A stretch of DNA of 64,000 bases from Congeria kusceri (GCA_027627225.1 CM051027.1:42965618-43029617), one strand, 5' to 3'. Shown: positions 1 through 11,786, counted from the stretch's first letter. Translations and numbers: made by a program. The notes: a model not told the origin generated them from the sequence alone.

Positions 1-1
1 A

Positions 2-580
2 CATTCACATACAGATCCTATGCTAGCGTTACTTAATTTTCGCAATACACCTCAGCAATCAACAGGCTACAGCCCTGCACAGCAAATCATGAACAGAAAG
101 ACCAGCACTCTTCTTCCCGAGAAGTCATCTCAACTGAAACGTAGCATACCGGACAAGGTGCGTTCGAACGTCATGAAAAGTGAAGAAAGACAATCGTTTT
201 ACTACAACAGATCCGTAAAACCACTGAAAGATCTTAAACCAGGAGATACTGTTCGTATACAGCCAGATGAAAGGAACGAAACCTGGAGACAAGTCATCGT
301 CATTGACCGTCTAAACACCAGCGCGTACAAAGTACGCAAGGACACTGGTACCGTCATCTACCTCAATCGACGTTTTCTACGCAGAACAAATGAACCGTTC
401 CGAGAGGACAGGCAGGATGAGCTGAATGCGTTTCCTATGCCACATGAGGAAACAGGGGAAACTACTCAGGAACGTGACCGGCCTCTGCCTCAACAAAGAC
501 GGAATGATGGACCGTATATAACCCGATCTGGACGCGCTGTACACAAGCCCGCCAGATATAAGGACTTTGTTAATAAGTGA
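2..580 (+). CDS. Ty3/Gypsy-type retrotransposon Pol, C-terminal integrase part (cut by window edge)
   Basis: The frame is open from base 2 and ends at a TGA at 578-580, giving about 192 residues; the N-terminal part lies outside the window. The first residues hold the integrase-end motif RNTPQQSTGYSPAQ, common in metazoan Ty3/Gypsy Pol proteins. A basic linker follows, then a small beta-rich C-terminal segment (PGDTVRIQP ... NRRFLRRT) and a short tail ending in KPARYKDFV. In the intact element this region joins cDNA to the host chromosome. No frameshift is seen in the visible part. A G-rich polypurine stretch lies 45 bases downstream, as expected before a 3' LTR. BEL/Pao is a less likely alternative. 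Confidence 0.8.
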   Translation, partial: HSHTDPMLALLNFRNTPQQSTGYSPAQQIMNRKTSTLLPEKSSQLKRSIPDKVRSNVMKSEERQSFYYNRSVKPLKDLKPGDTVRIQPDERNETWRQVIVIDRLNTSAYKVRKDTGTVIYLNRRFLRRTNEPFREDRQDELNAFPMPHEETGETTQERDRPLPQQRRNDGPYITRSGRAVHKPARYKDFVNK

Positions 581-625
581 CGCGTGCAGGGGCGTAACTG
601 GGCGTACTCCTATACGTACGTGCGT

Positions 626-644
626 GGGGGAGGGGGGGGGGGGG
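626..644 (+). other. Polypurine tract-like G-run after the pol end
   Basis: Nineteen bases, all G except one A, lie just downstream of the Ty3/Gypsy pol stop. In LTR retrotransposons a purine run here primes plus-strand synthesis and abuts the 3' LTR. I could not define an LTR after it, because no second copy is in the window. It may simply be a G homopolymer. Confidence 0.4.
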
Positions 645-954
645 TAAGGCAAGAATTTAAGACATGACTAGCCGACTGATAAAATATATATAGAGAAAAT
701 AATAATCCTTCCATTTTTTACGATTATTTTTGCGCCTTCTTAATATATACAGATACATAACGCATGTGCATGCATGTAGGCAAAATATTAACAAGTAGAT
801 ATACTACGGAATCGTCAGAAACTATTTGTCATAGTAACTATTACGTCATATTGTGTTAGGCGTGAAGTCATTAAGCTTCTATATACGGATTGTTTAAATG
901 GCCATTTGACTTCGCTGAAAATATTTGAGATGTCAGCTTGCTTTCCATCGTATG
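645..954. other. AT-rich stretch, possible start of a 3' LTR
   Basis: No gene or convincing exon is seen. Its position after a polypurine run suggests LTR sequence, but there is no partner LTR to compare with. Confidence 0.3.
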
Positions 955-2170
955 TTAAAGACGTTCGCAACAATTTCCTTCATTTTTTTTTTCCAACGAC
1001 AGATTTTCTTAAAACTTGGCACAAACATGCATCAATGCATCCTAAAACTAAAACAGTCTTAAAAAATAGGGGTCATAGGCCTTTTTCCGGAAATATTGAA
1101 TTTTGAATACGGTACCTGTCGAAGCTTTTTTTTCAGTTTGTGTTACTTAGAATGTTGAATAATTTTAAGAGTTTATAATAAACAAAGATGGAGATTTTAA
1201 AATGCATCTTTTTTTTTTAATGTTTCGTTTGGTAATATACAAATGCAGTTTAATGATAAAACGCGCGTTATCTACAGTTATCATTTAACAAATGACTTGT
1301 AATGGACACTAAACGAGGTTAATTATGCATTAAATATGCCTGTGAAAACATCAATAATTTATCAAATATACGAATATCTTTTGTTCCAAATTACAGATTT
1401 TGTTAAACAATCCCACATACATGCGTCATTGAATACTGAAACTAAAACAGTCTTAAAAAATTATGGTCACCGGCCTTGTTCCGGAAATATTGGGTTTTGA
1501 GTACGGTACCTGTCGAAGCCCCTTTTTCAGTTTGGATTTTTATCAATGTTTTAGGTATAAAGGCTAATTGTTTTCAAACAAGGTTATGGTTCTTTCAACT
1601 GATATGTTTGTACATGCTTTTTTGGTAATATACATGTGTATGTTGATAATAAAAACGTTCTACCTACATTTACTGCTTAAATAATGAATTTGACTGGACA
1701 TTTAAGTGTGTCAAATGGGAACTAATAATGCTTTCTGAAACTTCGTTTTTATCAAATGCATATTTTGTTCCAAACGACAGATTTTCTTAAAATTTCGCAC
1801 ATACATGCATCAATGTATACTTGCACCTAAATATTTATAAAACGAATGGCTCACCGAACTTGTTTTGGATTTCATATTATAGGGTACCTGTGTAGCCTTT
1901 TTCCTGTTTCGTTTTAACATACATAAACAACGTATCAATAGAATAGAGATATTTAATGGATCATTTCTGAACTAAATTTGTTTTGAAATACATTGCATAA
2001 GTGTGATTTTGATTAGTATATGTGCTTTATGAACTTTTACTATTAAAATATTTATTTTAAATGGACATTCGAGATGAAATTAGTATATTGTAACCTATAT
2101 ACAATAAAGAAAAATGAAGCAAAAGGAGAAATTAACCCAATTATTTTCTTTTTGTTGCGAACGTCTTTAA
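955..2170. repeat. 19-bp exact inverted repeat framing the three-copy array
   Basis: TTAAAGACGTTCGCAACAA at 955-973 is exactly the reverse complement of 2152-2170. The arms lie just outside the direct repeats, so they may be the ends of a small DNA element. I found no clear target-site duplication and the match does not extend. Confidence 0.45.
989..1910 (+). repeat. Three diverged direct repeats, ~150-bp block with ~390-bp period
   Basis: Three blocks share the same order of landmarks: TTCCAACGACAGATTTTCTT or a variant, then ACATGCATCAATG, then a segment with CTAAAACAGTCTTAAAAAAT (copies 1 and 2), and GGTACCTGTCGAAGC. The blocks are at about 989-1140, 1383-1534 and 1763-1910, so the spacing is 394 and then 380 bp. 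The third copy is the most diverged. The segments between blocks also begin alike, with T-rich sequence and then a 'ggtaatatacatgtg'-like stretch. No coding potential is seen. Confidence 0.75.
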
Positions 2171-2699
2171 ATGGCATGACATTCACTAGTTTGTGCTTGT
2201 TCTGCCAAAATATACTGGTATATTTATGAAAATGGTCATTAATGCATTGTTCTGCATATCGCCCATGCATTTCTGTCCAATTATCTTTCAGAATAATACG
2301 GCTCTTTCATGGGTGGCAATAGACAGATATTAACATGACTGGTTATTGCCACAGTTGCACATTTATGGGAAGATTCGCAAAACGCAAGCAGCATGGTTCA
2401 CGCTAATAAATGGCTTCGATATACTGTCAGTCAGGATGAGGTGTTTTGTTCCTTTTTTTTTTGGTTTGCAGAACAAGATCCTCGTAGTAAAACTCTTTGC
2501 AAGGTAGCAGTTTCTGACTTTAATTGCAATCTGTATTTAATTGCAATCTGTATTGAGTACTCCGTTTGATTAAAATAAGTGATAGTTGTACAATGTTTTA
2601 ATGTGATGATGAGGATGACTGGTTCCTCGGATCCAGGAGCATTGGATAGAAAGTCTCTGGCACGTTCTCTGGTGGTTGTGTAGACCACTCCTTGAGCGA
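2171..2699. other. Spacer without recognised gene
   Basis: AT-rich. Contains a tandem 17-bp duplication (ttaattgcaatctgtat, about 2519-2555). The minus-strand open frame over 2431-2865 continues from the LINE remnant, but residues after about 2700 resemble nothing I know. Confidence 0.4.
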
Positions 2700-3290
2700 G
2701 ACAGTCTGGCACACGCTGGGCAATGTAACCGTTCGCCAGTGGGAATCTGGGCTGCTGTATCTTTTCTCCGTCTGCGCTTGGCCTCCGCAGCTTCTCTCTC
2801 GGCTTCCTAAATGATCTTAGCACATTGTTTTGTGACAGTCCTCTATTTGCTTCTGTCTTTGCCATGTGTTTCCAGTCCTTCTCTGGGATACCAGCTGCAC
2901 TGAGTTGGCGATTCAGCTGATCCTTGAAGCGCTTTCTTGGGGCGCTTCTGTCAGGTTAGCCCTGGCTTAGCTCTCCATAGTACACAGCTTTGTGCATTTT
3001 GATGTCCTTCATACCTGACAGTTGTCAACCCTAGCGGACCTGTCTGGGAACGTTGGCTCGCTCCAAGACTTCTATGTATGTCAAATAGTCACGCCACTTG
3101 ATGCTCACGATGTTTCGGAGGCATCGTTGATGGAATCGATCCAGAAGATGCACTTGTTTTCGGTACAGAACCCAAGCTTCGCATCCATACAGGAGAGTGG
3201 TGACAACTGCAGCTCTGTACACTCGAATCATTGTTTGGAATGGTTCTTCCAGACACGCTTCTACAAGCGTCACAAGGAGCTGTTAGATTT
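2700..3290 (-). pseudogene. Non-LTR retrotransposon reverse transcriptase, C-terminal remnant
   Basis: Read on the minus strand from about 3273, the frame gives VYRAAVVTTLLYGCEAW, then FHQRCLRNI and VLERANVP. This is the connection region after the RT palm in a common animal LINE family. Around 3020 the expected 'LRWxGHVxRM' segment is shifted out of frame. Further on (about 3010-2870), in another frame, are KAVYYGEL and RKRFKDQLNRQL, then a terminal piece starting at MAKTEANRG. The upstream RT and endonuclease domains are absent. It is a truncated, frameshifted dead copy. Confidence 0.8.
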
Positions 3291-3320
3291 GGCGAGGCGA
3301 TAGTATTGTTTTAATGTATT

Positions 3321-3640
3321 GTGCAAGTACATATTAATATTTCAGAACTGTTAAAACATCTCCAAAAAGAAGACGTAGTTTCCAGCTTAGCGTATTCCAC
3401 ACAGGATACTTATCGAAATAGTAGTATACGGCGTTGTCTAGTTGTTCTTGCTGTCATGCACGTATCGTCAGTTGTTACAGCTGAACGATCGTTTTTGACC
3501 ATGAGAAGAGTTTTTTTTAAACGTACATGAGGAGTTACGATGTGGACCTTGGATTGATGAACATATACAGGGAAAAAGACATCAATGCGGCGCATGTGGT
3601 TAAAATTTCTGCGAGCTGCAAAACTTGCCATTCTGTTTAA
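3321..3640 (+). pseudogene. hAT transposase C-terminal dimerisation domain remnant
   Basis: The plus frame from about 3321 gives a decayed stretch and then VSSVVTAERSFLTMRRV, the signature of the hAT C-terminal dimerisation helix. The frame then breaks near 3515. About 15 codons later another frame resumes with LGLMNIYREKDINAAHVVK and ends at a TAA at 3638-3640. The family's zinc finger and RNase H-fold core are absent. It lies directly beyond the LINE remnant, so the two insertions or deletions met here. Confidence 0.75.
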
Positions 3641-4052
3641 AATGTAGACCAATACAACTAGTTAACTATGATAAAATAAGTGCTTTAATCGGAAGGTGTT
3701 ATATTTAGTTGTGCAGTCAGTGACATTCGAACGGACGCTTTATTTTATGTAAAACAATAAATGTAAATACATGCATATCTCTATATATTCTGACAGTTGA
3801 GGAGACACAAAATAACGACCCGTAATTTATAACTGTGCGTATATTCAAAACACGGCCAGCTACGCCCTTGACGGCGTGTTCACATTGTGATCGCGTTGTG
3901 TATATTGTGCTGACAATACTGTTTGCTTGATATGCTTTCAAACAAACTATTCAATGAATATTTTCTTTAACACCAAAACAAACGATCTGAATGCTTTTTT
4001 TAATGATAAGTTTATTTTTATATGCATTTCTTTAACGATTTATCAGTTTTAT
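3641..4052. other. Spacer without recognised gene
   Basis: AT-rich, with no exon or element ends that I can support. Confidence 0.4.
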
Positions 4053-5377
4053 TAGCTCATCTGAGCACGAAGTGCTCGGTGAGCTATTGGTATAGGGGAC
4101 CTCTCCGGCGTCGTCCCGAATGCCGTCACAATTTGGACCGTTATCGCGATAAAGACTACATTTTTTATTCAATCTTGACCTAACTTGCACAGTTTGTGTA
4201 TGACCATTAAATGTCGGATGGGAATGTTATTGGGTCAGATCACACCAGTAACACCAGAGTTATTACCCCTTTTTCATGGAAAAAAAAAGTGCAAAAATGC
4301 CCTTTTCCAACGTATATATAGACTTTATTTTCCATCCAATCTTAACCAAACTTTTAGAGTTCGTGTATGACCGTCAGATCTAAGCAGAAGCCTAAAATGG
4401 CCCATATCTTGTTTCAAACACCAGAGTTATTGCCCTTTGTTTATTAAAAATAATACAAAAATGGACATTATTCAAGATAGAGACTTCATTTTTTTATCCA
4501 ATCATCACCAATCTTGCACAGTTTGTCTATTATCATGAGATTCCAGTTGAAGTCGAATATAAGCAAGATCTTACCAGAAACACCAGAGTTTTGCCTCATT
4601 GTTCGTGAAAAAAATATGCAAAAATTGACATTATTGAGGATAGAGACTTTATTTTTCATTCAATCTTCACCAATCTTGCACAGTTTGTCTATGAATGTAA
4701 TAATACAGGTGAGGTCGAATAGAAGAATGATCGGGCCAGAAAAAAACAGAGTTATTGCCCCTTGTGTTTGGAAAAAAACATCAACAAGTTATCATTGATT
4801 GGCTTGCACACACGATTTTTTATTAAATGTTGACCAAACTTACACAGTTTGCGCATGACCATACACATTGATTGATACAGTTTGATTTCCAACAGTTGCA
4901 AGACTTGCATGCAGTTATTTGTACATGCAACATTGATGTCTTCAGAGCCTGCACTAACATCATTTATCATTATTGGACAGAAAATTAACAAAGAAAAAGC
5001 AAAACTTTACCTTATAGCACAGCCATCGCAATTATCGCATTGCAACTAGTTCTCCAAAACTGTTTGCGAAAAATATATCAAAATCTACTGTTTCTGCATT
5101 TTCCAGAATTGTCAATGACTAAATGACAAAGATTTAGAATATCGAGAAAAATGATTTGAGAACCATAAGCAAAAAACCGCATATCCACTACCCAACTCGT
5201 ACTGTAGTTAGCCCATTTCACTAACCGATGTTTTAAATAGAAATTGATCCTATCCCCCTCTGCGTATTGTTAATTAGATACCTTAATTTTCAAACCTGTC
5301 GTTGGACTGGTGCAACAGTCTGGTCTTCATCTGTACCAGTTCTCAGGTGAGCGCTTTGGGCCATTATGGCCCTCTTG
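4053..5377 (+). mobile_element. Hairpin-ended tandem-core element A
   Basis: Starts at tagctcatctgagcac with a nested palindrome (gctcatctgagcac / gtgctcggtgagc). Ends with ctcaggtgagc, then the hairpin gggccattatggccc, then CTCTTG. The core, about 4150-4870, has roughly four diverged ~165-bp units built around 'aatcttnaccaanncttgcacagtttgt' and 'ccagagttattgccc'. Beyond about 4880 the interior is non-repetitive. It has no coding capacity. Ends and layout match the elements at 13.6, 17.6, 27.6, 47.9 and 54.4 kb, although the core differs. Confidence 0.75.
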
Positions 5378-5894
5378 TCTTTGATATATTACTTCTTCTG
5401 TAAACACCCCCTTTTTGGCATCTAAATCGACAAATTAGTGAACTAAACCGTTACAGAGTAGTGATATCATCTATCTAGAAGGGCATTCAAACGTTCGTTA
5501 GTTGATACCGTAGTGGTTTCTTGGTGAAAATCAATTATATCTTGGAATGGTATGCTCATTTATGGATAAAGCCGAACTGTTTGAAGAAAATGTGTAAATA
5601 AAGTCCAAACTGAAACTGGATAAAGCTCAAACTGCGCGATAAAATGATACTTTTTGGCAACGGAAGGTTTGTTTTGTGCTAGTCTTCATTACCTACTTTC
5701 AATACATATACATATTTGTATTATATGTAATAGAAGAAAAATAAAGTTTATTGAAAATTTTCACAATGTAGCAAATAAAAAACGAATAAGGCCAACATGG
5801 CCCATGATCGTAATGAATAACAATTATACAAATAGAAACAAATAATATTATCATGCTTTAAGAAAGAGAAATACATGTATTTATATTTATCTGC

Positions 5895-6240
5895 GCGTAC
5901 TATATAAAAGTATTCTGTACTGTATTATCGTGCTTTACAAAAATTAGTTGTATCTAAGTAATACACAAAAGTAATCAGTGCTGTATTATCATGCTTTACA
6001 AACAATTTATATCTTAGTAATACATAAAAGTGATCTCTAATGTATTCTCATGCTTTACACAAATAATTGTTATCTTAGTAATACATAACAGTGATCTGTA
6101 CTGTATTCTCATGCTTTACAAAAATAATTTATATTTAAGTAATACATGAAAGTTATCGGTACTGTATTATCATGCTTTGCAAAAATAATGTATATCTAAG
6201 TTAAACATTAAAGTAATATGCACTGTATTCATAAAAGTGA
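5895..6240. repeat. 60-bp minisatellite inside element M copy 1
   Basis: Five to six units with almost exactly 60-bp period. The phrase 'tgtattntcatgctttacaaa' recurs at about 5923, 5983, 6043, 6103 and 6163, each followed by 'atctaagtaatacataaaagtgatctgtac'. A homologous array sits in copy 2 at about 35590-35990. Confidence 0.85.
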
Positions 6241-6312
6241 TATGTACTGCATGTAACTTAATAAAATAGCATTAATCATCATGTACTGACAGTATTTGTA
6301 ATTTCAAAAGCT

Positions 6313-7398
6313 CTACATGCATAAACAGCTAGTAACTTGATAGTGGTTGGATTCTGTGAGGAAAATAACTCTGTGGGTTTTAACAAGCTTGGGTGACGTA
6401 TATAATATACTGATATATGTCAGTAATTCTTGGCTTAAACACAGAACACCTTGTGCCAAGTAGACGTGATAGAATCCCAATGAACTTAGATACATTTCAT
6501 TTGACTTGCCCAGTTGGTTTTTAGGGGATTACTTTCAATATCGTCTAGCATAATTGTATATATCATTTTAATGAATGTATGTTCTGGAGCACAGATCACC
6601 TTAAACCAGTTCTTTATTATATTCATATTACTCATAGTTAAAAAGTCAAGTATCCATGTCTCCGATAAGGTAAAGTCATTTTGTGTGCTGATTTTGACAC
6701 CTATTTGCCCTTCACCATTTAATAACATATTTTAAATTAAAATAAGCAATTTTATTGTTGTTTTTATTGACATTACAAAGGCATTTGATTAAATTGTACG
6801 GGATATCCTTGATACAGAATATACAGACTCGGTATTCGAGGACCACGTTTTACAGCTATAAAAGCAATGTATACTCATATGTTCACAAACGTAAGACATC
6901 ATAATGATATCGGAACTGCATTTGAGAGTCATTTTTAGGTCTAAGACAAGGCGAGTGTTTTGTTCCCGATTCTTTTTTCTTTGTATATCAATGACATGGA
7001 GGATATATTGTACTCAAAAGGTGCTATGGGTATTGATATAGGCATGTTAAAATGCTTCCTACTCATGTATGCGGACGGTGAAGGGCAAATACGTGATCTG
7101 CTGTTCCCATTTTCGCTCGACATTCAGCTTGTGCTTCCAGCAATACATGGTACTTTCAGCCCAGTTTGCTTACTTTTAATCAAATTTGTGAACCTATGAC
7201 ACTTAATATAGTTATCACTCTAAAATTATTTGTGTCATTTAAATCTCCTTTTTTATGTATAGGTACAATAAAACATTCGGTAAATTTATCTGGAAAATAT
7301 AGAAGACATAATATTTTATGGTCAACAATGTTAAAATATCGCTCAAAATGGTTTAAATGCATACATTTATAGCATTTACATAAAGCACTCTTGTACAA
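6313..7398 (-). pseudogene. LINE reverse transcriptase fragment with an inverted middle segment
   Basis: Three pieces of one LINE RT. Piece 1, minus strand 7398-7180, encodes FIVPIHKKGDLNDTNNFR (RT fingers). Piece 2 lies on the plus strand, about 6756-7085: VVFIDITKAFD, a 'GLRQGE' stretch, then ILFSLYINDMED and FLLMYADG, where the palm YADD has become YADG. Piece 3, minus strand 6728-6313, encodes NWFKVICAPEHTFIKMIY, NWAS and SSLGFYHVYLAQGV (post-RT region). In the parent LINE the order would be 1-2-3 on one strand, so piece 2 was flipped. A 15-bp inverted repeat bounds piece 2. Stops and frameshifts make it non-functional. Confidence 0.75.
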
Positions 7399-7894
7399 GT
7401 TTGGTTATTATCCATTCCGTTTTAAAAACTAGTCTGAACTTATCACCTAAAAGTTAGTGCTATATCAATTTTACATTATATTGTCCCACGAAAATAACAA
7501 TATAACGCGTATTTGGTGCATTTAAACAACGCACGAAGCAGATATACAAAGAAGAATGGCAGATGCGTAAGGTCGTACATTAATAATTGCAAAAACATTA
7601 ATTGATCAGTACCTTTTTACATAAAACATTGCCAACTTTACTGATTTTACTACATTCTTAACCAAATTTATACTAATTTGGCCAAATAATTGCCATTAGG
7701 AATCGTTTGTAACAGCGCATTATACGTACAAAATATCATTGTATCTTGTGCGATATTTTACATGTTGAAACTTACCTTAAAGCTATGAGTATTTGTAAAT
7801 AGATTACTGTAATAAGTAATTTGTCAGACATGTATTCTCTGAAATTTGATTTATCATCTGCAAATTGGTTTACCGACGTACAGGGGGTGGTAAA

Positions 7895-9623
7895 AGATAG
7901 AAGATTAACAGTATTGTGTTTGCTTGTTTGCTGTCATTGGTCTATAAATATCATGTAGCCATGCATGCTGTGTGAATGTGAGTCAGTGGTGCCTATGACA
8001 TTAAGGATGCTTATAAAACTGTAAATCTAGTTAATATTCTCTATTCCTAAAGGTGTTCTTAAATGCACATGTATACGTATACATATATATAGACAAACAT
8101 ATGCTGTGGGGGCATACAGTACGTGACATCCTGTGACAAGCCTTATTGTGGTTACTGTAGGCATAAAACGTGTTTAAATGAAAAACATTGACAAGATTTA
8201 TGCTGTAACAAACTTCGCTTTCAATAAAGCCATACTACTGAGTAGACTATTTCAGTGTTGTCTCCTACATAGCAAATAGAATCTACGATTATTTCAATAT
8301 TTTCATCTGTTACTAACTATAAATAATTTTATTTTTACTTTTTAAATGCATTTTCTAGTTTGTATGCATTTTGTTTCTAAAAATGCAGAACAGCGCAAAC
8401 ATTCAATTCACGCCGTTTAGCATTCAATATTATAACCCAAAATAGCCTGCAGTTAAGTGTTTCCCGAAAAATAGAGGGAAATTCAACGTAAAGTTGATGG
8501 CCAGAAAACCTGTGTGATTTTACTTGTTAAGTTCTGTCAGGTATTCACAAATTATTTTATTTAAAGTCGACACGTTAGATCTACTCATTATGTTTTTCTT
8601 ATTGCAATAAGAAGTTAGGTTACGGGACGTTCTGAGCATAACTTTTAAAATGTGGCAGAACGTTTCGCCCCCAACACTTCCGAACCTGCACTTTTCACTG
8701 CTGGACCTTTCACCCCTATTTGAAGCATTACTTAATTCAGCTGTCCACAGGATAACGGCATATAGCAGACTATTTCAGGATTACAAAATTGCATTTTTAT
8801 GTAATAAAATAAAAACATGTCTAATACTACAAAATGTCTGTAAAAAATTGATTGCTTATGGACATGGTCGACTATCCAGTTTTCTTGGCATCAACTGTTC
8901 AGGGTATTGCACACTGACACCGCTTACCGAATACCCGCTTACATTGTCACTCGCGCACATCGTGATTTTTTGTTTTGGTTGTTTGACACTTTGAAAGTTC
9001 TTTGTTTACATGTAAAAAATGCGCTGAAAACAGGTAAAAATAACAAATACAAATGATTGGGTAGTTCGGGGTCACTTATGATAATCAAAACGCTGACAGC
9101 GTAGAAAGACTGTTGGGGAGAAAAGAAACTAAGAGCAAATGAATTAGGAGAGTATTTTTATCATAAGGAACATTTATTGAAGTAAATGACCTGTCTGTTA
9201 TATCATTTCTACAAAAGAATCTCGTAAATCTCGTAACTCATAACTATACACTCCACATAAAATAAATTGGTATAAGCCTGTTTTTGACATAATTGAAGAT
9301 GGAGATCCAAGCCACTGTTTTTTGCAAATTAAACTAATATAGCGCGCGTCTAATTCAATGCTATTTATCTACGACATTCTCATCATTATTTTTTCTAATT
9401 CTTGAGAGGCAAATAATTTTGTGCAAACTATTTATAAAGCAAACAGAGTTATATACATACACGTCAATCAACAACGGGTAAAAACAGTTGATGAACCGTA
9501 TAAGTGCGAATCAATATTCAGTGCTTTTTATCACAAGCGCTATGTTCAGTAAATACCAATTTAAATAAAAATAAGTTGATTTTGTAAAATACTTTCAAAA
9601 CTCTCTTGAGAAGTATGCTCAAT
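7895..9623. other. AT-rich spacer, no gene supported
   Basis: A 114-codon open frame at 8650-8994 has no recognisable motif and no close splice context. Bases 9075-9170 ('aaaacgctgacagcgtagaa...') recur, diverged, at 51413-51505, so part of this stretch is an unnamed dispersed repeat. Nothing else is recognised. Confidence 0.4.
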
Positions 9624-11786
9624 GACCCTATTACCGGTGTATACGTATTACCGGGGTATTCTGATTTTCGTATTTTACCATGCCCGGGATAGTCATATCC
9701 GGTTTCGTTTTTAGACAATCGTTCGCGCCAACTGTTATCTAAAAAAAAATGGAAAACAGTGTTGTCCTGAAATGTTAATAGATAATAACAATAATTAGTT
9801 CAACCTATTCTATTTTCGCCCAAATGATTGTGTTTTCAGGCATAAAATGTCTCCATTTTTATCAAGTACATGACAAAACACCACATTTCAAGCGTTCCAA
9901 ATTTATCTAAGACGTAATCAAATCCCATCATGCACTTACCTCATTTGCATAAAGCTGCTTATCCTACAGCACTAAACTTCGGACCATTCTCACAAATCAA
10001 TTACATTTCAATTACAAATGTCAACTTGACCATGGAAAGGTGGGAAGTCTGAAATGATTTTATGTTTATTTTGTTTGTATTTGCAGCATATAGCCATTGG
10101 ACACAAATGAGAACCCCATCAGTTGAGTCTGTAGTGTTGGTTTGATTTCATGGGCTTATTTAGAATAAAACCGTCAGTTGAGAGTGTCTGGTTTTGCAGA
10201 AACCACATTGAGGGACAGAACCTATTCAACCCATATATATAACAAGTCATTTTTTTCTCCATTAATGGTCACAAGTATAAATTCAAAATGATACATCATA
10301 ATATTAGTTGTTTTCTGCAGTATTCTAAATGTGTCAGCATGCAGAAGTTTAGTGCAGTAAAACTGTGTGTGAATTTTATATATGCACCGGTAATAGGTAG
10401 CAACAAAAACAAATATGGCGGCCATGACATGGTTAGAAAACTAGGACAAATAAACGAAATACGATATAATATACATGTAAAAAGATGTATTTATTAAATA
10501 AAACATATTTTTTGTTTTAAAATGGGTAAAATTTATGTAAATTATAGGACCATACAATTTACAAATCAGGGCTCAGTCTAGGGACACATTTTAGGGAGAA
10601 GTCACTTCTCCCTCAGTTCAGTTTAGGGAGAAGTGAGGCCACTTCAAGGAGAAGTGTTTTCCAAAAAGCGCTTAACCATAATTTTGCTTGTTATTACCAT
10701 CATCAGACCATGTCAATCATTATCATAGTACCAAGTCCATCATCATCATCAGGTCATTATCATCATCATATTCTCCATAAATTAATAACAAGATATTTTC
10801 AAGTTGTATTACATTATTCTAGTTTCAAGTTTTTTTTCCCAAGTTTCCATTCTAGCAATACACACATCAATAAAAGTTTAAATTTAAATATTTTTTTTAT
10901 CTAAACATTCACAGTGCATCATAAAACATTGTTTTTTTGGAATTAAACATTAATTATATATTAAATATATTTTGTTAGTTATTAATTCATTTTTTTTTTA
11001 ATAAAACACTTCGTTAAAATTACCTTGCATTGATTTATCTAATTTCAAACAATAAAATCCATTAAAAACACCAGTCATTAATAATAACACATGTTAAATC
11101 TAAGAAGAGTGACAGCGTGATGTAATCAATTATATTTGGGCTTTAAAATCTGCAAGCCGTTAGCAAAAAAGCTAATAGCAGTGGTGTTGGTTTGACTTGG
11201 AAAAGTCTTTGATGTGACTGCCCAGATGGGGCCATTGTCTAGCAGTTTGTAGAACTAAGGGTGTAAACCAATTAGCACATGGTCAGTGAGAAAAGCATCA
11301 ATCAATACCACTGTACCAGAACAATGCAAGCACTGTCCATAGAGCATTAATAAATTAGCATTCCAGAGGAAATTTCAAGGGTGTGAACAAAATCAGACAG
11401 TTTCTTTATTGCATGGAATAAAATGGATATTTAAATGGGGTAATGAAATAAACGTCTTGGAATTAAAATGGAAACTGTATTGCAAGGGAAATTATTGGAT
11501 ATTAACATGAATATTTACATCTATTATGGATTGATATGTGTTTTGCGTATCAGGTAATTATGTGCGTTTTTGAAATTAACTTTGATTACGTTCTCTTTTT
11601 TATGGAAGTTGACTTAAAAGCTTTTATGACTGGTGTTTGATTGATAATTATTACTATGCGAAGTTTAAACAGACGGCGAAGTGGACTTCTCCTTGATGAA
11701 ATTTATGGGCGAGTTATCGCCCACGTCGCCTTCACGGCTATGCCCTGCAATTTAATTCAAATGTTAAGTACACCGGTAATAGGGTC
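9624..11786. repeat. 18-bp exact inverted repeat, 2.2 kb apart
   Basis: GACCCTATTACCGGTGTA at 9624-9641 is the exact reverse complement of 11769-11786. A third, shorter copy (caccggtaatagg) is at 10386-10398. The phrase looks like the terminus of a TIR element, with the 10386 copy as an internal or separate end. No clear TSD was found, so the limits are uncertain. Confidence 0.4.
10567..11747. mobile_element. Putative hAT-like non-autonomous element
   Basis: Left end CAGGGCTCAGTC and right end GGCTATGCCCTG pair as imperfect inverted termini (9 of 12 matching). Both subterminal regions carry 'acttctcc' motifs (gggagaagtcacttctccct at left, ggacttctccttgatg at right). The CAGGG start suggests hAT, but I see no 8-bp target duplication. 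It contains catcat-type microsatellite (about 10695-10770) and no coding sequence. Confidence 0.35.

Larger units (their letters stand above)
5405..7889 (+). mobile_element. DNA element M, copy 1 (5-bp TSD GTAAA)
   Basis: The element begins CACCCCCT and ends with GTACAGGGGGTG. GTAAA directly flanks both sides (5400-5404 and 7890-7894). The left third (about 5412-6210) and the right end (about 7568-7889) match, in order and orientation, the two arms of the larger copy at 34849-45566. Compared with that copy, the left TIR here is cut after about 8 bases. The interior holds a 60-bp minisatellite and a rearranged LINE fragment. No transposase gene is seen. The superfamily is unknown; a CAC start and 5-bp TSD recall Transib, but the rest of the terminus does not fit its consensus. 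Confidence 0.75.

Noticed and set aside
3022..3303. 93-codon plus-strand frame ending FYKRHKELLDLARR
   Set aside because: Antisense of the LINE RT remnant, which has clear family motifs on the minus strand.
5358..5372. GC hairpins followed by T-rich sequence as bacterial-type terminators
   Set aside because: They are the conserved 3' ends of repeated elements in a eukaryotic genome.
8650..8994. 114-codon plus-strand open frame
   Set aside because: No family resemblance, no splice or promoter context, and a length possible by chance.
10567..11747. Calling this a confirmed hAT element
   Set aside because: Termini pair only 9 of 12 and flanking octamers (ttacaaat, caatttaa) do not match. Kept as putative only.
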